Shown here: piece by piece, positions 47,423 to 58,710 of the stretch
Layout of the letters: each line of letters starts with the position of its first letter
How positions within the stretch are numbered: position 1 is the first letter of the stretch
Assembly (NCBI GenBank): GCA_025677815.1
Contig: JAIXMP010000017.1
Location: 558,001 to 622,000 of the forward strand
Origin: Phascolomyces articulosus
Taxonomy: Eukaryota > Mucoromycota > Mucoromycetes > Mucorales > Lichtheimiaceae
DNA: 64,000 nt
Direction of reading: 5' to 3'
Notes under the pieces: model-generated
Seen by the model: only the letters and a program-made list of their open reading frames with translations
What the model was told of the DNA's origin: nothing
Databases searched by the model: none
Program-made: the position numbers and the translations under genes

Positions 47423-49773
47423 ATTTTTTCAGTGGTGAGAAGAAGAGTGCAGAAAAAAAGAAAGAGAAAGAAAAAAAAGAAACAGAGTAAATTGTTTCAC
47501 GCCCTGTTGTGATGACTTTTTATATTTTTAGTGGATAAACAATTCGGAACAGGTTGCAGCCACATGGTACCTTCCTCCTTCATCATTTACATAACCCTTT
47601 TGTTACTACCACACACACTTCTTTCTCTACAACTTCCTTTTAATCATTTCATCATTCTTCTCGAACTTTTTATGCATCATTCTTATTTTTTTAAAGCGGC
47701 GTTCATAATATCGTTAACGTGTAGATGAGGGAGTGTGCAGGAATATGAATCGAAAGTCGAAGTTCAAAATATGTTCACGCATGCATATCAAAATGTGGGT
47801 AATAACAAATGAGGAGAGCAGAGGGAAATAATTAAATGATTATTCTAATAGTGTTATACAAAACCTCCTTTGTAAATCAAATACGGACATCGTTTATATA
47901 GCATCGATCGCCGGATCAATACTATTTTGTCCGGGATACGATGAGTACAGTTCATCTTAACAAAGTAATCTTACGTACCCATTTTAGTCACATCTGTCAT
48001 GTGTATATAGAGTAAACCTCTTTTCCTTATCAGCTATATTACAAGTTCCATACATACTATTAGTATGTTGCTGATAGAAAATATGTTCTAATCGTCAAGA
48101 TTATATCGTCATTGTTGGTATGGTGTATATAAAGCATTCATAACCTAAAAATGTTGTTCTAAAAATTTAATTGACTTCATATACAACAATCTCTCCTGAT
48201 GTTACTATTTTTGGAAATCTCTGGACCAGAACGACGGAATAGTTCTTTTTGGGAGAACACCATTACCAGTAATATGCAGCATTAGCATCTTCGTGAATTA
48301 ATATTAGTATTGAGATACATCATTATCAATGGTACTGATAGGTAATAAAAATAAAGAATTTAATACGACAAAACCATCATTTATTGATATATCAGCCTCA
48401 AATAAAAACTATACAATGTTTTACTGTCTTATAATGGCATAGATGGTAATAGTAGTAGTATCACCAATACAAAGACTATGCATTAGATTATATATAAATA
48501 TTCACGTCTGTTATTTAGTGGTGACAACATACACAGAGGTGACTCATATTGATATACAATTATACCGTATTTTCAAAATGTATGCATTTCAAATAATTAT
48601 ATTCAAATTTTCCATACATCGGTCATTGTTTTCAGCATAAATATTTACTGAAAAGGATGGAATGTATACGAGAGAGAGATACTAAATTATTTGGCCCATA
48701 TACTGATCATTTTCCTTTGTTATTATACCACTCTTTTTTTTCTTGCTTTTCCTTTTTCCTTTTAATGCAAACTTAGTTTCATAACGGGATGAAAAAAAAG
48801 TCAACCATCTTACAGAAATACAATGGCTTATAGCATGAAAAGGTGTGTTGGTACAAACAGAAATAAATATTAGCATGTGAATGGTTCGATTCAGACCTAG
48901 AGATATAGCTGTAGAATATGGCAGCCAAAGAAGATCTAATGTTTGTAAATAAAATATATAATATATATCATTTGCATACAATAGGTAAGTTTGCAAATAT
49001 ATGATCTCGATTACTGTATTTTGAGCGGCTGGGTAAGCAGCAACCATCAATCCTGAATACCTCACACAGGAGCTTGTATGCCATTTTGAAAATAATATCA
49101 TTCTTGAATATACTTTTTCAAGTACAACAGAAAGAATAGTAAGTTCGTATCATATGAATGTAGATAGCTAGAAAATTTGTAAACCGAGAAATTACTCTGA
49201 CTGGAGGAAGGAAGAACGTATCATTTACTTGCTGAAAAGTTTCCTATAAATCAAGCTACACTGTTTGATACTAAAAGATACTGCCATCATAAACTTATAA
49301 AAATGGGTTGACAATCTATTGGTAGCGTATTCATCCTGCTGTCAATAGGTAGTTATCAGTATGTAATTGAAAGCACCTATTCTAATATAAAATAAGGTCT
49401 TGAATTTGAGTGGTAACACACACACTTGTTTCGAAGGACATTAAATTTTTTTTATTCGTTGTTGACGGAAATCATATGTGACCATGTGGTGGTGATACAA
49501 CTATAGTGCGACATGCATATTATAATAAATATATTTGTCTTTATTTTACTTTCCCTCTCTCTTTCTTTCATTTTCATTTTTATAAAACACGCAAGAGTTT
49601 TATTTTAACGAAAGCCACAAAAAACACTACTGTTTTTTCACAAGCTCGTAAACCAAGACATATAATGGTAAATATTGTCACCATATACTTTGTTTCCGAT
49701 GAGTATTTATCTTTTTGTAGAGAGATACATATAGAAAAATCAATTTTATCAATGAGATACACGTAATTTTATT
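47423..49773. other. spacer between the ADP/ATP carrier and the HET gene
   Basis: About 2.35 kb between divergently oriented genes. The left 150 bp is the carrier leader (CT-rich on the minus strand). A 139-codon minus-strand open frame at 48682-49101 is longer than expected for AT-rich noncoding DNA but has no recognised domain. Nothing else supported. Confidence 0.45.
48682..49101 (-). CDS. orphan open reading frame, hypothetical
   Basis: 139 codons, no intron signals required. Composition is aromatic and hydrophobic (YLQTYLLYANDIYYIFYLQT) with a basic Lys-rich end (KGKRKSKKKKSG). No family recognised, no CT-rich leader upstream. It may be a decayed gene or chance; listed because of its length in stop-rich DNA. 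Confidence 0.15.
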   Translation of the reverse strand: MILFSKWHTSSCVRYSGLMVAAYPAAQNTVIEIIYLQTYLLYANDIYYIFYLQTLDLLWLPYSTAISLGLNRTIHMLIFISVCTNTPFHAISHCISVRWLTFFSSRYETKFALKGKRKSKKKKSGIITKENDQYMGQII

Positions 49774-51747
49774 ATGATATTATTAACGGGTAAAAGAAAC
49801 AGAAAAAAGATGTTTATTGAATATTACAGTAGTGATCAAAGATTTGTGGAACCTGAACTTAGTTCAGATTGCTGGCTTAGTGCAACTGGTGGCACGTACA
49901 GACCTACATGGCTTGTTAGAACCAGCGATTGGGAATTAGTTCCTGGTAGTGAAGCAAAAAACGGCTATTGTGCTCTTTCTTACTGTTGGGAACAATCCGG
50001 TGAGATTATAAAAATGGAAAACTGCGATGAATACGATTGCAATAATAATCCTGGACATCGACTCGTTATAAAAAAGCCAGAAGCATTAGCATCAGCACCC
50101 ACGTTACTGGAAAGTACTGGAAGCATCGATGTATCTAATGAGTCTAATACATCGAACAACGACTATGACGACGATGGCGACGATTTTGATTATGATTATG
50201 ATCATGATCATGATAAAAATGGTGATAATAATATGATGGATTCAGAATATCAGTACATGCCGATATTGGAAAGGGCAAGAAGAAAGAATAGGGACAAAGT
50301 TACTCAAATGGTGACCTATGATGGTATTCTTCAGCAAATATGTCAAGATTTTCAGATCGATTATCTTTGGTACGACAAATTATGCATCAATCAAACGAAT
50401 AAAGCCGAAAAACTTCGAGAAATCAAACAAATGCACCTCATTTATAGCAACGCCCGATTTACAGTCGCATTGGTGCCCGAAGTGAATATTACCAACCCAG
50501 CCGATTTCGAGCGGCCAGATCCGTATGCAAAAACCAAAGCTCGTAAAAAAGCACACGATATCATTATGTCAAAATCTCAATGGTCCAAGCGCAGTTGGAC
50601 ATTTGAAGAACTGATGATGTCCAAAAGAATACTAATAGTCGGGAGGAATGTTCATGCATGGCATCAAGCAAACACTTATGATGAAAAGGATGATGATAAC
50701 AGCAACGAGGAATCCTTACTATCGCCTTTTGCAGATCCTTTGGTACAAATTCTGGACTTTAAAAACCGTAAATTGAAGAGCGCCAACCAAGTCCTCAAAT
50801 ATGCTCAGTTTCGAACAAGTGCAAAAGAACATGACAAGATCTTTGCCCTAGCTAATATTTTCCATGGTGTTATCCCAATCGATATTGATTATGATAGTGA
50901 TATACAGCAAGTGGTATACAATTTCTACCGACGAGTTGCTGAACGCGATCTTAGTGTGATGTGTTTTGGTACGGTGCGGAGTAAAGGAGGTGGGGTGAGA
51001 CTTAAATCAATGATGTCTTGTTATCGATTACCATCATGGACAGGCGTTCGAGGATTACATACCCATGGTGCTGTCCATACTACACAACTTCCCACTTCTG
51101 ATAGTGACAGATCTGACCATTTTATCGACAATGAAATGCGACTTCATATTAAGTGCAAATATTTATCCATTCAACCTACAAAACATGATGATAGCCATCC
51201 TGATGCGTGTGTATTAAAGGGGAAAGCGTATCTTTTCGACGGACACAATACAGAAGCAGCGACTTTTATAAGTCAATCAACCACTTCCAACAGCAATGAC
51301 AAGAAAAAAAAGAAGAACAAGGTCAAATCTGACCCGACCTCCATGATGGGAAATGCCGGGTGTGGTGCTACCCATTATTGGAAGCCAACGACATTACCTG
51401 GACAAATATCATCACTATGTTCTGATGATGATGAGGCGACATCAACAACTTTTCAGCTTTCATTAACAACTCAATATTGTACCGATTGTGTTATTCTACC
51501 CATCTTGTTTGATAGTCAACGACCATGTTTTGTGGAACAAATAGATGGTACTGGATGGAAAACAGAATATCGACACTCTTACTTTTTGCCTGTGTTATCC
51601 AAAAAAGCCAATTCTTCAGCGTACATGGCAATTGGTATTGTACTTTTCAAACTTTATACTCATACTCAAATACCCAAAGACCCATTATCAGTATTAGAAG
51701 AAACATTTGGAGACTGTGGTGAAGAGTTTGACTTTATAATAGAATAA
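49774..51747 (+). CDS. HET-domain (heterokaryon incompatibility) protein
   Basis: Single-exon frame of 657 aa. The HET domain (about residues 65-295) is recognised by GYCALSYCWEQSG, then YDGILQQICQDFQIDYLWYD, KLCINQTNKAEKLREIKQMH, LIYSNARFTVALVPEV and WSKRSWTFEELMMSKRILIV. These are the conserved 'LSYCWG', 'WIDxxCINQ' and 'RxWTxQE' boxes in slightly altered form (LWYDKLCINQ; WTFEE). An Asp/Tyr/His-rich acidic insertion (about 129-155) interrupts the domain between its first and second boxes. The C-terminal half is unassigned. In ascomycetes such proteins trigger self/non-self recognition and cell death; the role in this lineage is unknown. The start could be Met13 at 49810, which better fits the beginning of conserved sequence. 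Confidence 0.87.
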   Translation: MILLTGKRNRKKMFIEYYSSDQRFVEPELSSDCWLSATGGTYRPTWLVRTSDWELVPGSEAKNGYCALSYCWEQSGEIIKMENCDEYDCNNNPGHRLVIKKPEALASAPTLLESTGSIDVSNESNTSNNDYDDDGDDFDYDYDHDHDKNGDNNMMDSEYQYMPILERARRKNRDKVTQMVTYDGILQQICQDFQIDYLWYDKLCINQTNKAEKLREIKQMHLIYSNARFTVALVPEVNITNPADFERPDPYAKTKARKKAHDIIMSKSQWSKRSWTFEELMMSKRILIVGRNVHAWHQANTYDEKDDDNSNEESLLSPFADPLVQILDFKNRKLKSANQVLKYAQFRTSAKEHDKIFALANIFHGVIPIDIDYDSDIQQVVYNFYRRVAERDLSVMCFGTVRSKGGGVRLKSMMSCYRLPSWTGVRGLHTHGAVHTTQLPTSDSDRSDHFIDNEMRLHIKCKYLSIQPTKHDDSHPDACVLKGKAYLFDGHNTEAATFISQSTTSNSNDKKKKKNKVKSDPTSMMGNAGCGATHYWKPTTLPGQISSLCSDDDEATSTTFQLSLTTQYCTDCVILPILFDSQRPCFVEQIDGTGWKTEYRHSYFLPVLSKKANSSAYMAIGIVLFKLYTHTQIPKDPLSVLEETFGDCGEEFDFIIE

Positions 51748-51901
51748 ATATTTTCTGTATTCCTGACGTTTAAAATGTTGATGAATTAATTTGCTTCGCA
51801 GTTGTATTGTGATCCTGCAAAAATATAAAAGAAACTGCGCAACAAAAATTCTTTTTCAGAACTCTTTTTTTTTTTCTTTTCTTCCAACTTAATATTCAAC
51901 C

Positions 51902-53010
51902 ATGGTCATTCAGCAACCTAACACTCAAATCAAGTAAATAATGAAAATACACACTTAAACAAAACATAGTCGGTTTATTAACACGTAGTCGTTATATATA
52001 GGCTAACAAACGTTTCGATCGTACGATTGCGAAAAGGTGGAAAGCGATTCGAACTTGCATGTTATAAAAACAAAGTTATGGAATGGCGTACCAATGTGTA
52101 AGTATTTTCTTCTTCTTCCTCTTCTTCATTACGATCGATCCCGGAATAATAGAAGTTTGTAAAATATGACAAATTGTTTACAATAAATTATTTCTATTTT
52201 TAGCGAGACAGATTTAGACGAAGTATTACAAATCCACAGTGTATTCATGAATGTATCCAAAGGTCAAGTGGCAAGTAAAGAAGATTTGAAAAAATGTTTC
52301 AAAACAGAAGATACGGATAAGGTGATTCAAGAAATTCTTAAAAAGGGTGAATTGCAAGTGGCTGAAAAGGAGCGATCGAATCAACTGGAATCTATGTGGC
52401 GTGATATTGCAAACATTGTCACGGATAACTGTGTCAATCCACAAACCAAACGACCTTATACTGTCACCATGATTGAAAAAGCTATGCAAGATTTACATCT
52501 TAGCGTTAATACAAAGCGAAGCACAAAGTCTCAAGCATTGGATGTCATTAAACAGTTGCAACAAAAGCAAGTTCTTCCTATTCAACGTGCTCAGATGCGT
52601 GTTCGACTTACATTGCCACAGACTAAAGAATCAAAGAAACTTCGAGAAAAATTGCAACCTTTGATCACATCAATCGAAGATGAAGACTCTAATTCAGATG
52701 AATATGAAGTGGTAAGTTTTGTTTTTATTAACCTTTTCTTCTTTCACTACAAAATATTTATAAAGGGATTGGATTTGTTGGATGTGGAAGAAAGGAAGTT
52801 AAAATAATAAGAATAAAGCTTGTACATAGCAAAGATACTAATAATAAGATACTAATAAAAATAATGTGTGGTTGTATATAATAGATTGCACTCGTTGATC
52901 CTGGAAACTATCGACAAATCAATGAGCTCTTACAAAGTGATGCAAAGGGAAAAGGACAACTGGAGATTATGAATTTACGGGAAAAGGAAGAAGGGGATGA
53001 AAAGTTCTAA
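51902..53010 (+). CDS. SDO1: ribosome maturation protein SBDS
   Basis: Predicted 253 aa (human SBDS 250). It works with the GTPase Efl1 to release eIF6/Tif6 from pre-60S subunits in the cytoplasm. Exons: 51902-51933, 52002-52097, 52204-52711, 52885-53010. Domain I (FYSH) reads [28 protein letters not shown] and [20 protein letters not shown]. Domain II has [20 protein letters not shown] and [20 protein letters not shown]. Domain III has [15 protein letters not shown] and, after intron 3, [19 protein letters not shown]. The start follows a C/T-rich leader. Converges with MON1, with only about 210 bp between stop codons. Confidence 0.97.
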
Positions 53011-53220
53011 AATACTGGTGAATCTAGAATAAAAAGATTATCTTCGTTCTTTTTAATCCAGCGCAAAAGTTGATTTGCACTTGAAATAATGTTTGGTTTT
53101 GATGTTCCATGTTTGAACACGACATATAGCTCAAAGGACGATGTGATCTTTTTTTATAAATACATTGCTTTGATTAATAAATATAGTTTTTATACATTAT
53201 CTCCTCCATAAAAAAACTCT

Positions 53221-55425
53221 TTAACATACCCATCCAAGAATGATTTCTTGTTCACTATCATGATAGTATAATTTTAATGGTCTTGCTCGACAATGCATAC
53301 GATCATATACATACTGATAAAGTCTGTATAGTCGTTTTTGATTGATATCTTCTGTGTAAGGTCCAGTAAAACCAGGACATGTAAATTGGACGTGGATCTT
53401 GCTTTTATACAAGAAATGTAACAATCCAGGTGCACCCACATTTTCTGCAAACAAACAAATAAAAAATTTAATGATGCTGTATCATAATTGACCATAAATC
53501 CCCCCCATCTACAATGTATCCTTTCTCCTTTTCTTTTTTTTTTTTTACCAGTGGTATATAATTGATCGGATGCTTCTGTGATACGATCCAAAACTTCCTT
53601 CTTTTTCATTGTCTAATTAATAAGCATACCATCCCAAATTGTCAACAACAAAAAAAATACGATCCTGTCACACCTGCCACATATATATATATTCCAATCA
53701 TATGCCACTTTTTTTTTACCTCAGTAATTGATGACTTCCATTCACTCAAATCAAAAAATCGGTCTTTATCAGTGCTTATCATGACGATAGATATATCTCG
53801 TGCAATGTAACAGATATAAGCATGAAGGAAACCTTTTGAGTTGAATTTTGGTAAACAAAGGGGTGTCCAAGATTCAGCCGTATGGAAGGTGGTTGAACCC
53901 GTCAGCATATTAAATAATAAATGAAGATCTATATTGCAACAGGTTTCTTCCAAATTTAGTTTTTTTTTCCCATTCTTTTCTACGATGGCTTATCCTTTAA
54001 ATCCTTCACAGTACCAGATGGATGTAAGCTATGTCGTCGTGGCCGTAAGAGTGTTACTAATCGTCCATTCGCTATCACCATTGCGTAGAGTAAATCCTAT
54101 AACAATAACAATATTAAAAAAATATATGGTGACCATAGCTATTAAACAAATATATGATTTCACACACACACCTTTACTCGTCCATTGGATATGATAGAGC
54201 CTGCTTGTTCTCGAACGGTCTTATTTAATCTTAGCACCTGAAGTGCACTTAACATGAAACTATGATCCTTGTTGAATAGTGTTGCTAAACTATCCAAAAA
54301 CACCTCGGTACCTAATCCAACATTTGAGTACCTAATCCAATAATCTAGGGCATCAAAAAAAAATATATTTACCACCTAATAAACGACGAAGATCAAAATT
54401 CACGCGTTGTTCAAATATCCGTGTCAGTTGAGCACTTGTCAAAACACTAATAATTTGATTGTGCAAATAAAGCAGCTGATCCCGTAGCTTTTGAAGAAAA
54501 GAATAATATACTATATATCAATTATACATCCTTCACAATATATACTCTTCTCAGCCCACTGATTCATTGATAATTACTTGTACATCGGATTCCCCAGTTT
54601 TTGATACAGCAACATAATATAATGGTTCCTTGTGCACAAACACAAACTTGTGATTGCCCGCATTAATCGATCTATATATTATTATATTTTTCCGTGATTA
54701 AACGGGGTGTGTGAGTCAGCTGGTTAGTTTAATCATATCCTCTAACTTCCTTCATATGATTCTTTGCATGACGAGACTACCAACTTTATCGTATCATCTC
54801 CGTCTTGAAAAAAGGAGATGATTGCTTGGATCACTCCCATTAGCGACGATATCCGCGATTCATCCCCATATCTATCAAGTAAAAAAAACACAGTCTATTA
54901 GTTTGTGAATAAATACCTTTAAAGAATAGCCAAGATCCCACAAGTGGATTATATGAAATTTTACCTTGTCCATACAGGCTTTCCAGCACTACTTAGAATA
55001 AAAAAATGTTTTTTATGTTGAACCCAAGACGACATGCCCGATTCAGTTGCTCCTAAAAGAATTATAAATGTATATAAAAAGAAGGAATTGTTAAAATAGT
55101 TTCGAAAAGTAAAAAAAAAAAAAAAGAGATGGATTCCCTTTGCTCTCTCCTTTCCTCGCCTCCACCTCGTTCCCGATGAAATAGATTTATTTTTATTATA
55201 AATAACAATAAAAATACCATTGATTCGTTTTTTTCCGGCTTCAGCAAGTACAGAACTTCGCGATCCTTGTCGTCTCAATTTATTATAACTCTTTACTTGT
55301 TCACTCATGTTTGAATTTGATGAATAACTCGATTCATACGATGACGATGCTGCTCCAGTTAAAGAAGTCTGGTCTGATAAAGTGCTCGGGCTATCGCTTT
55401 GCTGAATGATAATGGGTTCTTGCAT
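53221..55425 (-). CDS. MON1: vacuolar fusion protein MON1
   Basis: Predicted 434 aa, ten exons: 55425-55218, 55052-54965, 54871-54785, 54671-54578, 54487-54373, 54311-54178, 54096-54015, 53928-53720, 53612-53549, 53444-53221. Mon1 with Ccz1 is the exchange factor for Rab7/Ypt7 at late endosomes and vacuoles, also in autophagy. Evidence: Ser-rich disordered N-terminus; longin domain 1 starting WVQHKKHFFILSSAGKPVW; then GNHKFVFVHKEPLYYVAVSK; LRDQLLYLHNQIISVLTSAQ; ANGRLVTLLRPRRHSLHPSD and DLHLLFNMLTGSTTFHTAES in the second longin region; GFLHAYICYIARDISIVMIS; and C-terminal PGLLHFLYKSKIHVQFTCP. Phases agree at all nine junctions. Intron 5 ends in a duplicated acceptor. Confidence 0.95.
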
Positions 55426-57102
55426 TTAACGGTAGCTTTGTTTTAGGGAGAATAATTAGAATGAGGAGTCTATGACAGGAAAGGGGAAGGGTATGTTTGG
55501 TGTTTATACTTGAAAAAAAAGAAGGTGGCCCGTGTTAGATATTATATTTTACTGTTTTATTAAAGTTGAAACAGATAAAAAAAATATAGTCGGCATTACA
55601 TGGAGGTTTGTATCTTTAATAAATATCATTTGACCAGTGGAAATCCTGATCCATCCAAAAAAAAAAAAAAATACATTGTAGTTTCGACATAGATGAATCA
55701 TAGATTTCTTCAAGATTTGTACCGATTGCTCACTATATTACAAACTGATATCCTACCGTTATATCTGTATAACGCCTATACAATGAATGAAAGTATACAT
55801 AGTTTATCGAAGAAGCTATAATAATAGTGCCACATTCAAAATAAAACAGATAATTGTGCAGTTATCTATTGTCAAAAGCACACCAAAGGATTAATTATTA
55901 TCTTTAATTATATCTTATGTTTATGATTATATATATTTATATTTTTTATAATCTCACAAGGTTTTCTCCTGCCTTTCTTTTTCTCCGTTAGTCTTTGTTT
56001 ATATTACAATAGTAAATGGCTTGGATATATACCCATAACCATGGTTATGGGCATCATATCTTTATTATAGAAAACAATGGATATGTTATTATTCATTAGT
56101 TACTGTTGAGATGGTTATAATAAGAGATTGTATATTTTTCTAAAAAAAAGTACTTACCGCAGTAGATTGATTGCTCAAACAATTGCTAATATATATATAC
56201 AAAATTCCTTAATCCTGATTAATCATATGTTGGTCCATTGTTTCCAGTATATATCTAATGGCGTTCAGAAGTACCATATTCAATGTAAAATATTACTACT
56301 TTTTACAAAGAAGATTATAATTGTAAAATCGAGTATTCAATGTAACACTTATCTCCACGATAGTAAAATATTTCTTGATTCTGATCCGTCATGACATCAT
56401 TAACATAGTCCTTTGAGAGAGAAAAGCATCCAACTTGGTTGCTGCGGTAGGTATATATCCACAAGAACACAGGACCAATTTGTCATTCAGTAATCAAAAA
56501 AAAGTTGCTCCGTTGATCCCGGTAGAAAACGTGCATTATTTATCAATAATTCACCGACTCTACGGAATCATTTTTTTTGCAAATCAATTTTTTAAGCTTT
56601 CTTTATTAGATTTTATTAAATGTTATTACCATTGAAGGGTTGCATAAAGATTATTTCTGCTATTGAACAAGTTCATGTCAACAGTCTGATTTATATCATA
56701 AATGCTGATATTACTTTTGATTTACTTTGGATCCATAACTATGGTTTTTTATAGCCAAGAGTCTACATGTTGAATATAATGTCTTGGGTACCCATACAAC
56801 TATGGTTGATAAACAGCCTTGTTTGGACTTTTATATCATAAACCCTTATGAATGGATGGGTAGGCTGGGTATGCAGATCCCACGATTTCCTTTTTCAGAA
56901 TGAATAAACTTTTTTGGAAAATCATTGTTCTTGGGTCTTGGCCCCTTCAATCGTTGTACAATATTCAGGAGCGCCAAGCGAATTGGTTTTCTGTTTTCTT
57001 AAAGTATAAATATTTGACAACTCTTCCGCGTTTCTTTTGTTTTCGTTAATACATCAATATTTCTCTTCTCCTTTTATTATCACTATCAACTTCTTAAAAC
57101 AA
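55426..57102. other. divergent spacer between MON1 and the STANG-repeat gene
   Basis: About 1.7 kb containing the MON1 promoter (left) and the STANG gene promoter (right, TATTTGACAACTCTTCCGCG and CT-rich leader). It carries a perfect 20-bp palindrome at 56032-56051. No coding frame supported. Confidence 0.5.
56032..56051. repeat. perfect 20-bp palindrome
   Basis: CCCATAACCATGGTTATGGG equals its own reverse complement. It lies between two divergent genes, about 610 bp from the MON1 start and 1050 bp from the next gene. It could be a dimeric transcription-factor site or chance. Confidence 0.6.
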
Positions 57103-58523
57103 ATGAACATGATGGACTCCAAAACTCCACTCTTGCCCTCAAACACAAGATCAACTATCCCTGATGTATGCTGTCGTCACAGACGATTATCACGATGGGC
57201 TATTATTATAAGTTTGGCTGCTCTGGCCCATACTCTCTATTCACGTTACTCTTATTATCATTATGTTCAGGTTGATCCACACACCTCATCAGTGGAAGAT
57301 ACTAGTTTTCTTGGAATCGAATCCTCAACCTCGTCCGTTTGCTGGGGTAATTCCGATTCGTGGGAAAAGGTGACTTCGGAATTCACTGCTCCTTCCTCGA
57401 TTTACAATGGATTGGATGTCGAACAGAAAGCATCGCGCTATATCAATTTCCAGGTAAATTTCAATCATCATTTAAATTTTACTTATTTTGCATAAAACCT
57501 TCCATATACTCAATTTAATTATTATATATTATTTAGTCGGGTGAAGCAAATGTGCTTGTTGATGAATCCATCGAAGAGACTACTATTCGTTTTGATATGG
57601 CATTCCAAAACCCGGAAGATCAAGATTTTATTGAAATCCGAAAAGAAGAAAGAGCTGAAGGTATTCTTCGCTTGGTTGTCGATGTAAGTTGTATTTCTAT
57701 ACTAGTTACTCTGTATCATAGTTGATTTTTCCATTATCATTAACATATTATCCTGAAATCAAATTTAATAGGTCAAGCATCCAGTACCCGAACATATTTG
57801 CATGAAGCTTGATATTACTGTGACACTCTCATCAGCAGGAATTTTGGATACCCTTAGTATTGAAGCTCCTAATGAAGCAGTTACCGTTCATGGCGAACAT
57901 AACCCAGTCTTCTTCAATATCCTTGCCCTTTCAACCGCCAATGGTCGTATCACAACAACAGAAAGTGTCACAGGTGGTAAAGTTATATTCTCAACAGCCA
58001 ATGGTGAAATTATCGCAAAGGGTTTGACCGGAAATGATGTGACTCTTTCAACCGCTAACGGAAATGTGGATGTTGAGATCGATACTTTGTCCGGTAACTT
58101 GGTTGGATCTACAGCAAATGGAAAAATTGCCGTCAATGTTGCTGCCATTACGGGAACTTCAAGCAAGGTTCAACTTTCAACAGCGAATGGAAAAATTGCT
58201 GCTACTTTGGTAAGTTTTAGTGATAAACAGTATAAAAAAAGATGGGTGGTTTTTTATGGGGCTCTTACAGCAGTGTATTATATTAATGAACAATCAAATC
58301 GTCGTCTTCTAAATAGCCTGACTCGTTTGAATCATCATTTGATATTAATTCCGTGATTGGCAAGGTTTCTGTCGAGAGTATCAATCACCCAGAAAAAATA
58401 CACTTCAAGGAACACCATAATGCCCTCCACATGAGCGGTTACTATGGCGATATCGATAAAAAGACTGAAAATCGTGTGGAAGTTTCTTCTGTTGTTGGTG
58501 GTTCTTCAATCGTTTTTGCTTAA
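57103..58523 (+). CDS. membrane-anchored STANG-repeat (DUF4097-like) protein A
   Basis: Predicted 380 aa. Exons: 57103-57453, 57537-57683, 57772-58209, 58317-58523, all phase 0. A short N-tail with Arg-rich flank (CCRHRRLSRW) precedes one membrane helix (about 32-48, WAIIISLAALAHTLYS), suggesting a type II membrane protein with the bulk outside or in the secretory lumen. From about residue 177 it has beta-strand repeats: STANG occurs exactly five times, starting at residues 220, 240, 259, 279 and 302, each followed by [RENK]-[IV]. The 19-23 residue spacing fits one turn of a beta-helix or beta-solenoid. Bacterial DUF4097/putative-adhesin proteins show a similar 'T-x-N-G-x-[IV]' pattern; a cell-surface role is inference. 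Paralogue B follows 187 bp downstream. Confidence 0.8.
57931..58191 (+). repeat. five STANG-coding repeat units
   Basis: In-frame repeats within protein A, units of about 57-69 bp. The conserved core is TCA/TCT-ACA/ACC-GCC/GCA/GCG/GCT-AAT/AAC-GGT/GGA. Codon choice differs between units while amino acids are identical, indicating selection on the protein rather than recent DNA duplication. Confidence 0.85.
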
Positions 58524-58710
58524 AGTAGCATAATTAATTTTATTCCTTTACTTTCTTCCCTTTTACCTGAATTTTACACATAAATATATATTTAGTTTTG
58601 CTTAGTATTTCGTGTAACAGATATCTCTTTTCATTGGTAACAATAAAAAAGAATACTCCTTTTATTCATCATTCCTTTCTTTCTTCTTTGGATAAAGAGT
58701 TTTCATAAAA

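Noticed and set aside
48875..48900. B-box-like GGTTCGATTC suggesting a tRNA
   Set aside because: No matching A box or foldable acceptor and anticodon arms around it; it lies within an AT-rich spacer.
49774..51747. Bacterial origin of the intronless HET gene
   Set aside because: Base composition, codon style and low-complexity Asp/Asn runs resemble the neighbours; HET domains are typically fungal. Kept only as an open question on transfer between fungi.
57037..57102. Longer N-terminus for STANG protein A starting at 57037
   Set aside because: The codon there is TTG and the sequence is CT-rich leader; the first ATG is at 57103.
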